60,447 bases of DNA from an uncultured Pelagibacteraceae bacterium (lineage in GTDB: Bacteria > Pseudomonadota > Alphaproteobacteria > Pelagibacterales > Pelagibacteraceae): the NCBI GenBank assembly GCA_902537905.1, contig CACBDD010000002.1:1-60447 (forward strand), written 5' to 3'. Below the pieces are notes generated by a model. It saw nothing but the letters and a program-made list of their open reading frames with translations. It was not told where the DNA came from and ran no database searches. This document shows positions 21,454 to 32,322 of this stretch, piece by piece. Each line of letters starts with the position of its first letter. Position 1 is the stretch's first letter. The position numbers were made by a program, and so were the translations under genes.

Positions 21454-22913
21454 GTAAAGAAAAGTCAGAATATTTAATTAATAGAAATGACAATCAATAC
21501 GAAGTTGTCATTGGTTTAGAAGTTCACGCTCAAGTACTTTCTCAATCAAAGTTATTTTCTACGTCAGCTACTAAATTTGGTGCTGAACCAAACACACAGG
21601 TAAGTTTAGTAGATGCAGCATTTCCTGGAATGCTTCCAGTTATTAACGAATTTTGTGTGAAGCAAGCAATTAAAACTGGAATAGGATTAAAAGCTAAAAT
21701 TAACAAAAGGTCGGTATTCGATAGAAAAAATTATTTTTATGCTGATTTACCACAAGGATACCAAATCTCTCAATTTAAGGATCCGATAGTTGGTGAAGGT
21801 AAAGTTATTTTAGATATGCCAGATGGTCAAAAAGAGGTTGGTATTGAAAGATTACACTTAGAACAAGATGCGGGTAAAAGTATCCACGATTTAGATCCCA
21901 AAAACACCTTTGTTGATTTAAATAGATCAGGAGTTGCTTTAATGGAAATTGTTAGCAAACCTGATTTAAGATCACCAGGGGAAGTTAATGCTTATATCAA
22001 GAAATTAAGATCAATAATGCGATATTTGGGAACTTGTGATGGCAACATGCAGGAAGGATCTTTGAGAGCAGATGTTAATGTTTCTGTAAGAAAAAAAGGA
22101 ACTAAAGATTTTGGTATTAGATGTGAGATTAAAAATGTCAATTCAATTAAATTTATGCAAATGGCTATTGAATATGAAGCAAACAGACAAGTTGATTTAA
22201 TTGAGGATGGACAATCTGTTGATCAAGAAACAAGACTTTTTGATACTAAAAAAAATGAAACAAGATCTATGAGATCTAAAGAAGATGCTCATGATTATAG
22301 ATACTTTCCAGATCCTGATTTATTACCGCTAGAAGTTTCTGATGAATTCATAAATCAATTGCAATCAGAAATACCAGAGTTACCTGATGAAAAGAAAAAG
22401 AGATTTATAGATAAATTTAAATTAACTCCATATGAAGCAAATATCATGGTTTCAGACATTGAAACCTCAAACTATTTTGAAGATGTTGTCAAAAAATCTG
22501 ACGTTAAATTAGCAACCAACTGGATAACAGGTGAATTATTTGCTGCACTTAATGAAAAAAATTTAGAAATAACCGATAGTCCAATTAGTGCCGGTAATTT
22601 ATCAAAATTAATTAATTTAATAATGGATGGAACAATTTCTGGAAAAATTGCAAAAACTGTTTTTGAACAAATGATGGAAGGGGACAAGGATCCTAAAAAA
22701 ATTGTTGAAGAAAAAGGATTAAAACAAGAAAGCGATCCAAAAGCTTTAGAGGCTTTAATAGATAAAGTTATTGATGACAATAGAGATAAAGCCACTGAAT
22801 ACAAATCTGGTAAAGTTAAATTATTTGGATTCTTTGTTGGACAAGTAATGAAAGTTTCAGGTGGAAAAGCTAATCCTCAGTTAGTAAATGAGATTTTAAA
22901 GAAAAAACTTTAG
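21450..22913 (+). CDS. gatB: Asp/Glu-tRNA amidotransferase subunit B (GTG start)
   Basis: [21 protein letters not shown]; GatB/YqeY tail. Confidence 0.96.
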   Translation: MSKEKSEYLINRNDNQYEVVIGLEVHAQVLSQSKLFSTSATKFGAEPNTQVSLVDAAFPGMLPVINEFCVKQAIKTGIGLKAKINKRSVFDRKNYFYADLPQGYQISQFKDPIVGEGKVILDMPDGQKEVGIERLHLEQDAGKSIHDLDPKNTFVDLNRSGVALMEIVSKPDLRSPGEVNAYIKKLRSIMRYLGTCDGNMQEGSLRADVNVSVRKKGTKDFGIRCEIKNVNSIKFMQMAIEYEANRQVDLIEDGQSVDQETRLFDTKKNETRSMRSKEDAHDYRYFPDPDLLPLEVSDEFINQLQSEIPELPDEKKKRFIDKFKLTPYEANIMVSDIETSNYFEDVVKKSDVKLATNWITGELFAALNEKNLEITDSPISAGNLSKLINLIMDGTISGKIAKTVFEQMMEGDKDPKKIVEEKGLKQESDPKALEALIDKVIDDNRDKATEYKSGKVKLFGFFVGQVMKVSGGKANPQLVNEILKKKL

Positions 22914-22917
22914 GTTC

Positions 22918-23568
22918 ATGGGCTCAGACCTAAAAATTAGCACCAAAATTCAAGAGTACATTTTAAATAATGGACTAGATCTTCATCCAGTTCAAAAAGA
23001 AATTATTTCTTATAATGAGTCAATGGGAGATATTAAAAGGATGCAAATATCTATCTCACAATCTCAATTTTTACACTTAATAGTAAAATCATCTAATGTT
23101 AAAAAAATACTAGAGATTGGAACTTTTACCGGCCTTAGTGCTTTATCAATGTCTCTAGCTTTACCAGAAGATGGTAGAATTATTGCTTTAGACAAAAATC
23201 AAGAAACTAACGAAATTGCAATAAAATTTTTTGAGAAAGCAAAACAAAGTCATAAAATTCAAACAATAATTAAACCTGCTTTAGAAAGTTTGAATGAATT
23301 AAAAAAAAATGATTTTGATTTAATTTTTATTGATGCTGATAAAAAAAATTATAAAGAATATTATGAAAAATCTTTAATATTATTAAAGAAAGATGGCTTA
23401 ATAATAATTGATAATGTTCTATGGTACGGTCAAATTGTTGAAGAAAATAGTGATGATAAAATCACTTTAACTATTAAAGATTTTAATAATTATGTTTCTA
23501 AAGATAAACGAGTTGAAAAAATTATAGTCCCATTAGGTGATGGCATGACAGTTTGTAGAAAATTATAA
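22918..23568 (+). CDS. Class I SAM-dependent O-methyltransferase (caffeoyl-CoA OMT-like family)
   Basis: KKILEIGTFTGLSALSMSLALPEDGRIIALDKN; DLIFIDADKKNYKEYYE. Confidence 0.85.
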   Translation: MGSDLKISTKIQEYILNNGLDLHPVQKEIISYNESMGDIKRMQISISQSQFLHLIVKSSNVKKILEIGTFTGLSALSMSLALPEDGRIIALDKNQETNEIAIKFFEKAKQSHKIQTIIKPALESLNELKKNDFDLIFIDADKKNYKEYYEKSLILLKKDGLIIIDNVLWYGQIVEENSDDKITLTIKDFNNYVSKDKRVEKIIVPLGDGMTVCRKL

Positions 23569-24473
23569 TGTTTGTTGTTTTTGGATTTTATAAGTTTATT
23601 AAAATTTCTTATTTGAAGAAGAATCAAAAAATACTTCATAATCACTTATTAAATAAAAATATACGTGGGACAATTATTATTTCTAAAGAAGGGTTAAATG
23701 GAACAATTTCTGGAAAAAATAAAGATATTAAATTGATCAAAGATTATTTATATAAGTTATTTAAGTTTGAAAAATTTGATAGCATTAATAATTCAAAAAA
23801 CTCTTTCCAGCCGTTTCATAAACCAAAAGTAAAAATTAAAAAAGAAGTGGTTCCAATGAATTTAAGTTTAAAAAAGAGAATTAAAAAAAAAGATAGTCAT
23901 GTTAATCATCAAAAATGGAATTCATTAATTAAAGACAAAAAAACAGTTTTAATTGATGCAAGAAAACCTTTTGAATATAAAGTTGGAACTTTTAAAGGTT
24001 CAATTAATCCAGATGTAGATAATTTTCGAGATTTTCCAAAATATCTTAAAAAATTAAAAAAAAATCAACCTATTGCTATGTTTTGTACTGGAGGTATTAG
24101 GTGTGAAAAAGCGTCAGTCTATTTGGAAAACAAAGGCTACAATAATGTTTATCAACTTAAGGGTGGTATTTTAAACTATTTAAAAAAAACAGACCCAAAA
24201 AAAAGTTTATGGAAAGGTGAGTGTTTCGTATTTGATAACAGAATTAGTTTAAAGCATGGTTTGAAAATAGGTTCTTACTCAATGTGTAGTGGTTGTAGAA
24301 AACCTATTTCTCTAAAAGATAAAAAATCTAAAAAATATGAAGAGGGAGTTTCTTGTCCAAATTGTCACGATAAATTAACAAATGATCAAAAATCAAGATT
24401 TAGAATGAGACAAAAACAAATTAATCTTGCCAAAAAAACTGGAAAAAGACATATCTTTCAAAAAGAATATTGA
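23568..24473 (+). CDS. trhO: Rhodanese-domain tRNA uridine hydroxylase family protein (TrhO/UPF0176)
   Basis: GTIIISKEGLNGTISG; rhodanese CTGGIRCEKAS; C-terminal Cys cluster. Confidence 0.85.
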   Translation: MFVVFGFYKFIKISYLKKNQKILHNHLLNKNIRGTIIISKEGLNGTISGKNKDIKLIKDYLYKLFKFEKFDSINNSKNSFQPFHKPKVKIKKEVVPMNLSLKKRIKKKDSHVNHQKWNSLIKDKKTVLIDARKPFEYKVGTFKGSINPDVDNFRDFPKYLKKLKKNQPIAMFCTGGIRCEKASVYLENKGYNNVYQLKGGILNYLKKTDPKKSLWKGECFVFDNRISLKHGLKIGSYSMCSGCRKPISLKDKKSKKYEEGVSCPNCHDKLTNDQKSRFRMRQKQINLAKKTGKRHIFQKEY

Positions 24474-24493
24474 AAAATTTTTAGTTAAAAAAA

Positions 24494-25831
24494 ATGAATT
24501 TATTAAAAGATGAAGTTTCTCAACTTATTAAAAAACTTGCAATACCCGCAAGTGTTGGAACATTATTTCAAACATTATACACTTTAGTTGATACTTTTTA
24601 TGCTGGGAAAATTTCACCTGAAGCTTTATCTGCTTTAAGTAAATCCTTTCCAATCTACTTTCTAATTATTGCTACGTCTATTGGCGTCACTATTGCAGGC
24701 ACTTCGTTAATTGGTATTAGCATTGGGGAAAAAAATGAAAAAAATGTATTAGGTTATTTTACAAATATCATTCTTTACTCAGTAATAATTTCAATAATTG
24801 TATCAATAATTGGATTTAGTTTCTCTGAAAAATTATTTTTAACCATGAATTCATCAAGAGAGGTAATTACTCTTGGCCTTGAATATACTAATGTAATATT
24901 TTATGGAACTATTCTCTTTATTCTGGTTGTTGCTTTAAATTCATTTCTTCATGCTGTGGGAGATACAGTTACATATAGAAATGCTCTTATATTATCTTTT
25001 TTTTTAAACATTTTATTAAATCCAATATTTATATTTGGATTTTTATTTATCCCAGCTTTTGGTGTTGCGGGGATAGGTTATGCAACTTTGATTGCACAAT
25101 TTCTTTCTCTAATAATCGTTTTAATTAAATTGTTAAAATATAAACGTTTTAAAGAGATCACTTTTCAAAATTTTAAGATCAAATTCTTCTACATTAAAAA
25201 CATTTTCTTCCAATCAATGCCAATTACATTAGCTATTCTTGGCTACTCAATTGCTGCAACAATCGTATTTACTTATGTTGCATTTACAGGAGAATATGCC
25301 GTAGCTGGTTATGGAGCAGCAACAAGGATAGAACAGGTTGTCTTACTACCTGTATTGGGGATCAATACAGCAATAATATCAATTATTGCACAGAATATAG
25401 GTGCAAAATACTTTGATAGAGTAAAACAATCTTATTTTACATCTGTAAAATATGGTTTGATCATAATGTTAGCGTCTGGTGTATTAGTATTTGCAACTGC
25501 TGATCTAATGCCAAAATTTTTCTCATCCAACAGTGAAGTTATAGAATATGGGTCTATGTACTTAAAAATTTCTGCATTTATCTTGCCTGCATACCCAATT
25601 TTTTTTCTATCCAATGGTTTTTTTATGGCTTTAAAAAAATCTGAGAAAGCAATGATTAACAATATATTAAGGAACGTTTTGGTTCCTTTTTTATCTTATT
25701 ATATAGCACGTTCTATTGATGCTGATTTTAAAACTTTCTTTTATATCTGGGCAATATTGCAGTGGTTAATATCAATCTTATTATTCTTTTATGTTAAATA
25801 TTATATTAACAATAAATTAACTACTGGCTGA
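24494..25831 (+). CDS. MATE family efflux transporter
   Basis: ~12 TM; PASVGTLFQTLYTLVDTFYAGKISPEALSALS. Confidence 0.87.
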   Translation: MNLLKDEVSQLIKKLAIPASVGTLFQTLYTLVDTFYAGKISPEALSALSKSFPIYFLIIATSIGVTIAGTSLIGISIGEKNEKNVLGYFTNIILYSVIISIIVSIIGFSFSEKLFLTMNSSREVITLGLEYTNVIFYGTILFILVVALNSFLHAVGDTVTYRNALILSFFLNILLNPIFIFGFLFIPAFGVAGIGYATLIAQFLSLIIVLIKLLKYKRFKEITFQNFKIKFFYIKNIFFQSMPITLAILGYSIAATIVFTYVAFTGEYAVAGYGAATRIEQVVLLPVLGINTAIISIIAQNIGAKYFDRVKQSYFTSVKYGLIIMLASGVLVFATADLMPKFFSSNSEVIEYGSMYLKISAFILPAYPIFFLSNGFFMALKKSEKAMINNILRNVLVPFLSYYIARSIDADFKTFFYIWAILQWLISILLFFYVKYYINNKLTTG

Positions 25832-26361
25832 TGTTTTATACAAAAAAAAAATTAATAATTTTAATAATTATTTCATCTATATTTTTTATACTTACATACA
25901 ACGATGTAAGATCTGAAAATATTAATAAAATCTCAGGTTATGCTAAAGTTATTGATGGAGATACAATCAAGATCAATTCAAAAAAAATTAGATTATATGG
26001 TATTGATGCACCTGAAAAAAAACAAAAATGTAAAAAAACCTATTTAACTATATCTTTTATGTCCTTTACCAAAGATTATATGTGCGGGGAAGTATCAACT
26101 CAAAAGTTAATTAAAAAGATTAATAAACAAAAATTAAATTGTAATATTTTTGATGTTGATAGGTATAAAAGGTTGATAGGTGAGTGTTTTAAAAGAAATA
26201 TAAATTTAAATTCCTGGATGGTTTCAAATGGTTATGCTTTGGCTTATAGAAAATTTTCAAAAAAATATATTCCAGAAGAGTCTAGTGCCAAAAATAAAAA
26301 GTTAGGTATTTGGCAAGGTAAATTTGATTATCCCTGGGAATTTAGAGCATTACAAAGATAA
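25831..26361 (+). CDS. Thermonuclease (SNase)-like secreted/anchored protein
   Basis: GYAKVIDGDTIKINSKKIRLYGIDAPEKKQ; N-terminal hydrophobic segment. Confidence 0.88.
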   Translation: MFYTKKKLIILIIISSIFFILTYNDVRSENINKISGYAKVIDGDTIKINSKKIRLYGIDAPEKKQKCKKTYLTISFMSFTKDYMCGEVSTQKLIKKINKQKLNCNIFDVDRYKRLIGECFKRNINLNSWMVSNGYALAYRKFSKKYIPEESSAKNKKLGIWQGKFDYPWEFRALQR

Positions 26362-26416
26362 TTATTTTAAATTTGATTAAATTTGATAGAAAATAAGAAA
26401 GTAATACTAGATATTA

Positions 26417-27079
26417 ATGAAATTCTTTTTTAAAAAAAAAAAAATTAAAAGTTACAAAGATCTTGGTTGTCCTGCTTCTACAGATGAAAATTTTTCAAAT
26501 TTAATTTTCATTATCGATATAATCAAAGAATTAGATTATTTTGTTTTTTTTGGTACGTTACTAGGTTTTGTTAGAGAAGGTTATCTTATAGAAGGTGATG
26601 ATGATATTGATATTTATGTAAATAAGAAGCAAAAAGAAAAATTAATATCTTTACTTAAGAAAAATAATGTTGATGTTGATTTAAACCTTAGTGTAAACAA
26701 AGGAGAATATCTTCTTCAAATCAAGAGAACAATAAATAATAAACATACTATATTTGATTTTTATTTTTTTGAGGATGATATTGACGATTTATATATTGTG
26801 GAAAGATGGAATTTTGGTGCTTTAACACATGATCCATCTAAACATTTAAGAACACCTAAAATTTTTATATATCCAATTCAAAAAATTATAATTAGATCTC
26901 ATGAATTTAATATTCCTGCAAATTCAAAATATGTTTGTGAATTTTTATATGGAAGAAATTGGACTAAAAAATTAAAAAAGGATCAAGATTATACAATAGA
27001 AGTTATAGATGGAAAGCCCGTTATGTTCAAATTGAAAGAAAATTTTTTTGGAAAAAAAAAAATCTTTTTAGAATCTTGA
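26417..27079 (+). CDS. LicD/fukutin-family nucleotidyltransferase-like protein
   Basis: FGTLLGFVREGYLIEGDDDIDIYV; in-frame A13 at 26432-26444 and A11 at 27052-27062. Confidence 0.78.
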   Translation: MKFFFKKKKIKSYKDLGCPASTDENFSNLIFIIDIIKELDYFVFFGTLLGFVREGYLIEGDDDIDIYVNKKQKEKLISLLKKNNVDVDLNLSVNKGEYLLQIKRTINNKHTIFDFYFFEDDIDDLYIVERWNFGALTHDPSKHLRTPKIFIYPIQKIIIRSHEFNIPANSKYVCEFLYGRNWTKKLKKDQDYTIEVIDGKPVMFKLKENFFGKKKIFLES

Positions 27080-27631
27080 TGTACTATCTTCCATCCAATC
27101 CCAAAGATGTTTAGCAAATGATCTTCTGACAAATAAATTAACAAAATCTTTTTCTTTATTATGAATAATAACGTCTATGTGATTTAGCAAAGTTTGAGCA
27201 GTCGACCCTTTTTTTTCACGAAATAAGTTAAAATTAAAAGGACATCCTGAAGAAAAAAGTTCATATATTTTATCACCTTTTATCTCTAATTGAACAAATT
27301 GGTCAGTTACATCAGTTACTGCTCCTAATGAATTTTTTGAAATATTGTTAAATAATATATCATTTAATTCATATTTATTAGTTTCTTTGCTAGTCGTCTC
27401 GTTGGATACAATCATCCATTCATCTGGACTTAACCATATTGCAGTAAGTTTATCACTTGATGAAGATGTATTTGCTTCTGTTGGTAAAATCATATTCAAA
27501 CTTTTTCCAACATTTGTAAAAAATTCTCTTGTTTTACCTCTTAAATTTAATTTCATTATTGGTGCAATTTCTTTTATGGAAACACCGTTATAATTAATTT
27601 CACTATTTGTTACTTGATTATAATTAAGCAT
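27068..27631 (-). CDS. soxG: Sarcosine oxidase gamma subunit
   Basis: AIWLSPDEWMIV...; position in sox operon. Confidence 0.82.
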   Translation of the reverse strand: MLNYNQVTNSEINYNGVSIKEIAPIMKLNLRGKTREFFTNVGKSLNMILPTEANTSSSSDKLTAIWLSPDEWMIVSNETTSKETNKYELNDILFNNISKNSLGAVTDVTDQFVQLEIKGDKIYELFSSGCPFNFNLFREKKGSTAQTLLNHIDVIIHNKEKDFVNLFVRRSFAKHLWDWMEDSTSRF

Positions 27632-30629
27632 TTAATCTTTCGTTAGTTTGATCGAAAAATACTGGGTTTGAAACAGTTACATTAATTGTTTTATCTTCCA
27701 TTGGAATAAATAGTTTTTTACCCATCATATTTTTACCACCTCTGACAACGGCGAGGGCTATTGATTTATTTAAATTTGGACTAAAGTAACTTGATGTAAC
27801 ATGACCAAGCATTTCAACAGGATTTTTATTTAGTTCAGAAACAATTTGTGCTCCTTCTTCTAATACAACTTTAGGGTCATCTGTTAACAATCCCACCAAT
27901 TGTTTTCTGTCTTCTCTCATAGTGTCTGACCTGTAAAGAGATCTTTTGCCAATAAAATCATATTTCTTTTTACTAACAATCCAATCCATCTGTAAATCTA
28001 TTGGCGTCATTGTTCCGTCTGTATCTTGACCAACAATAATAAAACCTTTTTCAGCTCTTAATAGGTGCATTGTTTCTGTACCATAAGGAGTAATATTAAA
28101 TTCTTTACCGGCCTCTATACATTTTTCCCATAAATCTTTTCCATAACTTGCTTGCACGTTAATTTCAAAACTTTGTTCACCTGTGAAACTTATTCTCATA
28201 ATCCTGCAAACAATGTTTCCAATTTTTGCTTCTTTAAAAGACATGTGTGGAAAATTTTCATCAGATAAGTCTAAATCAGGAATAATTTTTTTAAGAATTT
28301 TTTTACTATTAGGACCACATAAACTTGCTGTAGCAAATTGATCTGTAACTGAAGTTAAATATACATCTAATTCTGGCCATTCTGTTTGAAGATAATCTTC
28401 TAATTTTCCAAGAACATTTGCTGCACCACCAGTTGTTGTTGTCATTAGATAGTGATTTTCACCTATTCGTGTAGTTACACCATCGTCATAAACCATACCA
28501 TCTTCATTTAACATTAAACCATATCTACATTTGCCGATACCAAGTTTTGACCATGCATTTGTATAAACTCTATTTAAAAACTCTGAGGCATCACTTCCTT
28601 GTATATCAATCTTACCAAGTGTGGACGCATCCAATATTCCTGAACTTTCTCTAGCAGCTTTGCTTTCTCTTTGAACTGCTTGGTGAATAGTTTCACCATT
28701 AATAGGGTAGTACCAAGCTCTTTTCCATTGACCAACATTTTCAAATTCTGCTTTTTGCTCAACATGCCAATCATTCATGGGCGTTCTTCTAAAAATATCA
28801 AAAAACTTACCAACATTACGCCCTACAATTGTTCCAAATGTTAAAGGAGTATAAGGAGGTCTAAATGTAGTCGTTCCAAGTTCTCCCATCTTAACACCTG
28901 CTGTATCTGCTATTATTCCCAAAGCATGCATATTTCCTAATTTTCCTTGATCAGTTCCCATCCCAGTTGTTGTATATCTTTTGACATGTTCAATAGATCT
29001 AAAACCCTCTCTTAGTGCTAATTTTATATCCTTTGCAGTAGCATCATTTTGATAATCAACAAAAGGCTTAGTTTTGCCTAAAGCTTTATCAGATGGTAAC
29101 AACCATATGTTTCTTTTTGAAATCTCTTGGTCGTTATTAACAGTAATATTTTCAAAATCTGTTTTAGTTATATCTAAAAAATCTTTCAGTTTTTCATTTA
29201 TGTTTTTAAGTATTTCATCAAGCTTAAAATCACCACAACAAGACCCAACACTTATTTGATCTGAATTATTTTTATTTGGAATAAATATTTTTTTATCTTC
29301 ATCAAAAGTAAGTTTGCTACCTGACTGAGTATATAAGTGAACAGCTGGAGTCCATCCACCAGCAACCCCTAAACAATCACATGAAATAGAAATTTTATTT
29401 CCAGTTACTGAAGTTCCATCATTTGATAGTTTCATTATTGAAACATTGTTTAATCTTTTATAACCAGAGGTATCAACAACTGTATGTTCCCAGTATATTT
29501 TTACACCTGCATCAATAACTCTTTTTTCTAAATTTGTTTCAGATTGCTTTCTAATATCAACTATTGCTTCAACTTTTATACCTTTGTCGTTTAATGAAAG
29601 TGCACTTTCATATGCACTGTCATTATTTGTAAAAAATACAATCTTCCTACCACAGGCTACACCATAAAAATCACTATATTTTTTAATTGCAGAAGAAAGC
29701 ATTATTCCGGGTCTATCATTATTATTAAATACCATCGGTCTTTCCAAGGCACCTGTCGCCAAAATTACCTTCTTTGCTCTTATTTTAAGTAACCTTTGTC
29801 TAATTTTATTTGTCTTATCTTTTTTTTCTAAATGATCTGTTAAGTTCTCTCTTGCTAGTAAGTAATTATATTGATGGTAAGCAGCAACACTTGTTCTAGT
29901 TTTTATTTCTAAATTTTTAATATTTTTAAGTTCCTCAATTTCCTCTTTTAACCATTCAGATGAAATTTTGTTATCAATTTTATTACTTTCATTGTTTTCA
30001 TAAATAGTTGATCCCCCCAATTCATTTTTTTCATCTAAAAGTAAAGTTTTATAGTTATTCTTTGCAGCATTTTTCGCTGCCAAAATTCCAGATATACCTG
30101 CGCCAACTACAAGAACATCACAATGAATATTTCTGTGATCGTAAATATCAGGATCTTTTAACGTTGGTGATTTTCCTAGTCCTGCTGAGTGTCTTATAAA
30201 GTATTCATATTTCTCCCAGAAGCTTGCAGGCCACATAAATGTTTTGTAATAAAATCCTGCAGGAAAAAAGGGCGATAAAAAATTATTTATTCCACCTATA
30301 TCAAAGTTTACACTCGGCCAGCAATTTTGACTTGATGCCTCCATTCCTTCATATATTTCAACCTCAGTTGCCCTAACATTTGGTTCAGTTCTATTAGTAT
30401 TGGGATTAATTTGAACAATAGCATTGGGCTCTTCAGAACCTGACGTCATTATACCTCTTGGTCTATGGTATTTAAAACTCCTACCTACTAAATGAACATT
30501 ATTTGCCAATAAAGCAGAAGCAAGTGTGTCTCCTTTAAATCCATAATAGGTAGTACCGTTAAATTTAAATGAAACTCTTGTTGTTTCATCAATATATTGA
30601 CTAGATTTAACTCTTAAATTTTTTGACAT
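27624..30629 (-). CDS. soxA: Sarcosine oxidase alpha subunit
   Basis: ~1000 aa; VLVVGAGISGILAAKNAAKN; GCV_T-like C-terminal half. Confidence 0.93.
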   Translation of the reverse strand: MSKNLRVKSSQYIDETTRVSFKFNGTTYYGFKGDTLASALLANNVHLVGRSFKYHRPRGIMTSGSEEPNAIVQINPNTNRTEPNVRATEVEIYEGMEASSQNCWPSVNFDIGGINNFLSPFFPAGFYYKTFMWPASFWEKYEYFIRHSAGLGKSPTLKDPDIYDHRNIHCDVLVVGAGISGILAAKNAAKNNYKTLLLDEKNELGGSTIYENNESNKIDNKISSEWLKEEIEELKNIKNLEIKTRTSVAAYHQYNYLLARENLTDHLEKKDKTNKIRQRLLKIRAKKVILATGALERPMVFNNNDRPGIMLSSAIKKYSDFYGVACGRKIVFFTNNDSAYESALSLNDKGIKVEAIVDIRKQSETNLEKRVIDAGVKIYWEHTVVDTSGYKRLNNVSIMKLSNDGTSVTGNKISISCDCLGVAGGWTPAVHLYTQSGSKLTFDEDKKIFIPNKNNSDQISVGSCCGDFKLDEILKNINEKLKDFLDITKTDFENITVNNDQEISKRNIWLLPSDKALGKTKPFVDYQNDATAKDIKLALREGFRSIEHVKRYTTTGMGTDQGKLGNMHALGIIADTAGVKMGELGTTTFRPPYTPLTFGTIVGRNVGKFFDIFRRTPMNDWHVEQKAEFENVGQWKRAWYYPINGETIHQAVQRESKAARESSGILDASTLGKIDIQGSDASEFLNRVYTNAWSKLGIGKCRYGLMLNEDGMVYDDGVTTRIGENHYLMTTTTGGAANVLGKLEDYLQTEWPELDVYLTSVTDQFATASLCGPNSKKILKKIIPDLDLSDENFPHMSFKEAKIGNIVCRIMRISFTGEQSFEINVQASYGKDLWEKCIEAGKEFNITPYGTETMHLLRAEKGFIIVGQDTDGTMTPIDLQMDWIVSKKKYDFIGKRSLYRSDTMREDRKQLVGLLTDDPKVVLEEGAQIVSELNKNPVEMLGHVTSSYFSPNLNKSIALAVVRGGKNMMGKKLFIPMEDKTINVTVSNPVFFDQTNERLNA

Positions 30630-30634
30630 TTATT

Positions 30635-30910
30635 TTATATTGAAGGGGGTTTTTCTCCCATCTTATAGATTGCTTTTATTTCATCATTCGAAGTGTCTCT
30701 AACCATATTAAACCATTTGCGACAACCATGTGCATGGTTCCATCTTTCATACTGAACACCTTTGATATTTTTTCTCATAAATAAATATTCTGCCCATTCA
30801 TCATCACTAAGTTCTGTTGGTTGTTTTGGTCTTTCAATATGAGCTTCACCGCCAGCTTTAAATTCTTGCTGATCTCTCTCCCCACAATATGGACAATTAA
30901 TAACAAACAT
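30635..30910 (-). CDS. soxD: Sarcosine oxidase delta subunit
   Basis: INCPYCGERDQQEFKAGGEAH...HGCRKWFNMVRDT. Confidence 0.93.
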   Translation of the reverse strand: MFVINCPYCGERDQQEFKAGGEAHIERPKQPTELSDDEWAEYLFMRKNIKGVQYERWNHAHGCRKWFNMVRDTSNDEIKAIYKMGEKPPSI

Positions 30911-32163
30911 TAGTGAGCAACTGCTGCAGCACCATGTTCATCAACAAGGTCTCCACTTACAAATCTATTTAAATTAAATGCTGCGTTGAGTTTATGTGGC
31001 TCATCATTAGCAATTGTGTGTGCAAACAAATCTCCTGATCCAGGTGTAGCTTTAAAACCTCCTGTACCCCAACCACAATTAAAATAAAGACCTTTGATAG
31101 AAGTTTTACTTAGTATTGGACTTGCATCAGGACATATATCTACAATTCCTCCCCATTGTCTTAACATTCTCATACGGCTAAAAATTGGATACAATTCTAA
31201 AATAGCATTTAGAGTACCTTCAACTATTTGATGACTTCCTTTTTGAGTATATGAAACATAATCATCTGTACCAGCACCAATAACCAACTCACCTTTATCT
31301 GATTGACTAACATAAGCGTGTACAGCGTTCGACATAACTACTGTATCAATTATTGGTTTTACGGGTTCAGATACTAGTGCTTGAAGAGGTTTACTTTCCA
31401 GAGGGAGTCTTATTCCAGCCATATTAGCAACCACACTTGAATGTCCAGCTGCTACAACTCCAATTTTTTTAGTTTTAATAAATCCTTTTGTTGTTTCTAA
31501 ACCTTCAACATTGTCGCCGTTTCTTTTTATACCTTTTACTTCACAATTTTGAATTATATCAACACCCATTTCATCAGCACCTCTAGCATAACCCCAGGCA
31601 ACAGCATCATGTCTTGCTGTACCAGCTCTTCTTTGTAACGTACCACCAAGTACCGGATATCTTATATCTTGGGATGTATTTATAATTGGACAAAATTTTT
31701 TAACTTCTTCTGTACTCAAGTAAACAGCATCAATGCCGTTTAGTCTATTTGCGTGTGTTCTTCTTTTTAAATCTCTTACATCTTGCAAATTGTGAGCAAG
31801 ATTCATTACACCTCTTTGACTAAACATTACATTGTAGTTTAATTCTTGAGATAATCCTTCCCAAATTTTTAGTGCGTGATCATACAGTCCAGCACTAGCA
31901 TCCCATAAATAATTTGATCTAATAATTGTAGTGTTACGTCCAGTGTTTCCTCCACCAATCCATCCTTTTTCAACAACAGCAATATTTTTCATGTTGTGTT
32001 TTTTTGCTAAATAATATGCAGTCGCTAGACCATGACCACCTCCACCAACTATGACAGCATCATACTCTTTTTTTGGCGTAGGGTCTTTCCATGCTCTTTG
32101 CCAATTCTCATGATATGAAAGAGCATTTTTGATTAATGAAAATACTGAGTATTTATTTCCCAT
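30910..32163 (-). CDS. soxB: Sarcosine oxidase beta subunit
   Basis: [41 protein letters not shown]. Confidence 0.95.
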   Translation of the reverse strand: MGNKYSVFSLIKNALSYHENWQRAWKDPTPKKEYDAVIVGGGGHGLATAYYLAKKHNMKNIAVVEKGWIGGGNTGRNTTIIRSNYLWDASAGLYDHALKIWEGLSQELNYNVMFSQRGVMNLAHNLQDVRDLKRRTHANRLNGIDAVYLSTEEVKKFCPIINTSQDIRYPVLGGTLQRRAGTARHDAVAWGYARGADEMGVDIIQNCEVKGIKRNGDNVEGLETTKGFIKTKKIGVVAAGHSSVVANMAGIRLPLESKPLQALVSEPVKPIIDTVVMSNAVHAYVSQSDKGELVIGAGTDDYVSYTQKGSHQIVEGTLNAILELYPIFSRMRMLRQWGGIVDICPDASPILSKTSIKGLYFNCGWGTGGFKATPGSGDLFAHTIANDEPHKLNAAFNLNRFVSGDLVDEHGAAAVAH

Positions 32164-32230
32164 AATAATTGAATAATTACTTTATAAATATTGAATTTTC
32201 AATAAAATCGCTTATTACACAATGTCATAC

Positions 32231-32322
32231 GGAGAGATGGGTGAGAGGCTGAAACCAGTCGTTTGCTAAATGACCGTGCGAGGAAACTTGTACCGAGGGT
32301 TCGAATCCCTCTCTCTCCGCCA
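32231..32322 (+). tRNA. tRNA-Ser(GCU), CCA encoded
   Basis: GGAGAGA...TCTCTCC acceptor; GTCGT-TTGCTAA-ATGAC anticodon arm (anticodon GCT); long variable arm; GGTTCGAATCC T-arm. Confidence 0.95.

Noticed and set aside
26365-26400. Direct repeat AAATTTGATTAAATTTGATA upstream of the licD-like gene
   Set aside because: Short and low-complexity; not distinguishable from AT-rich background without comparative data.
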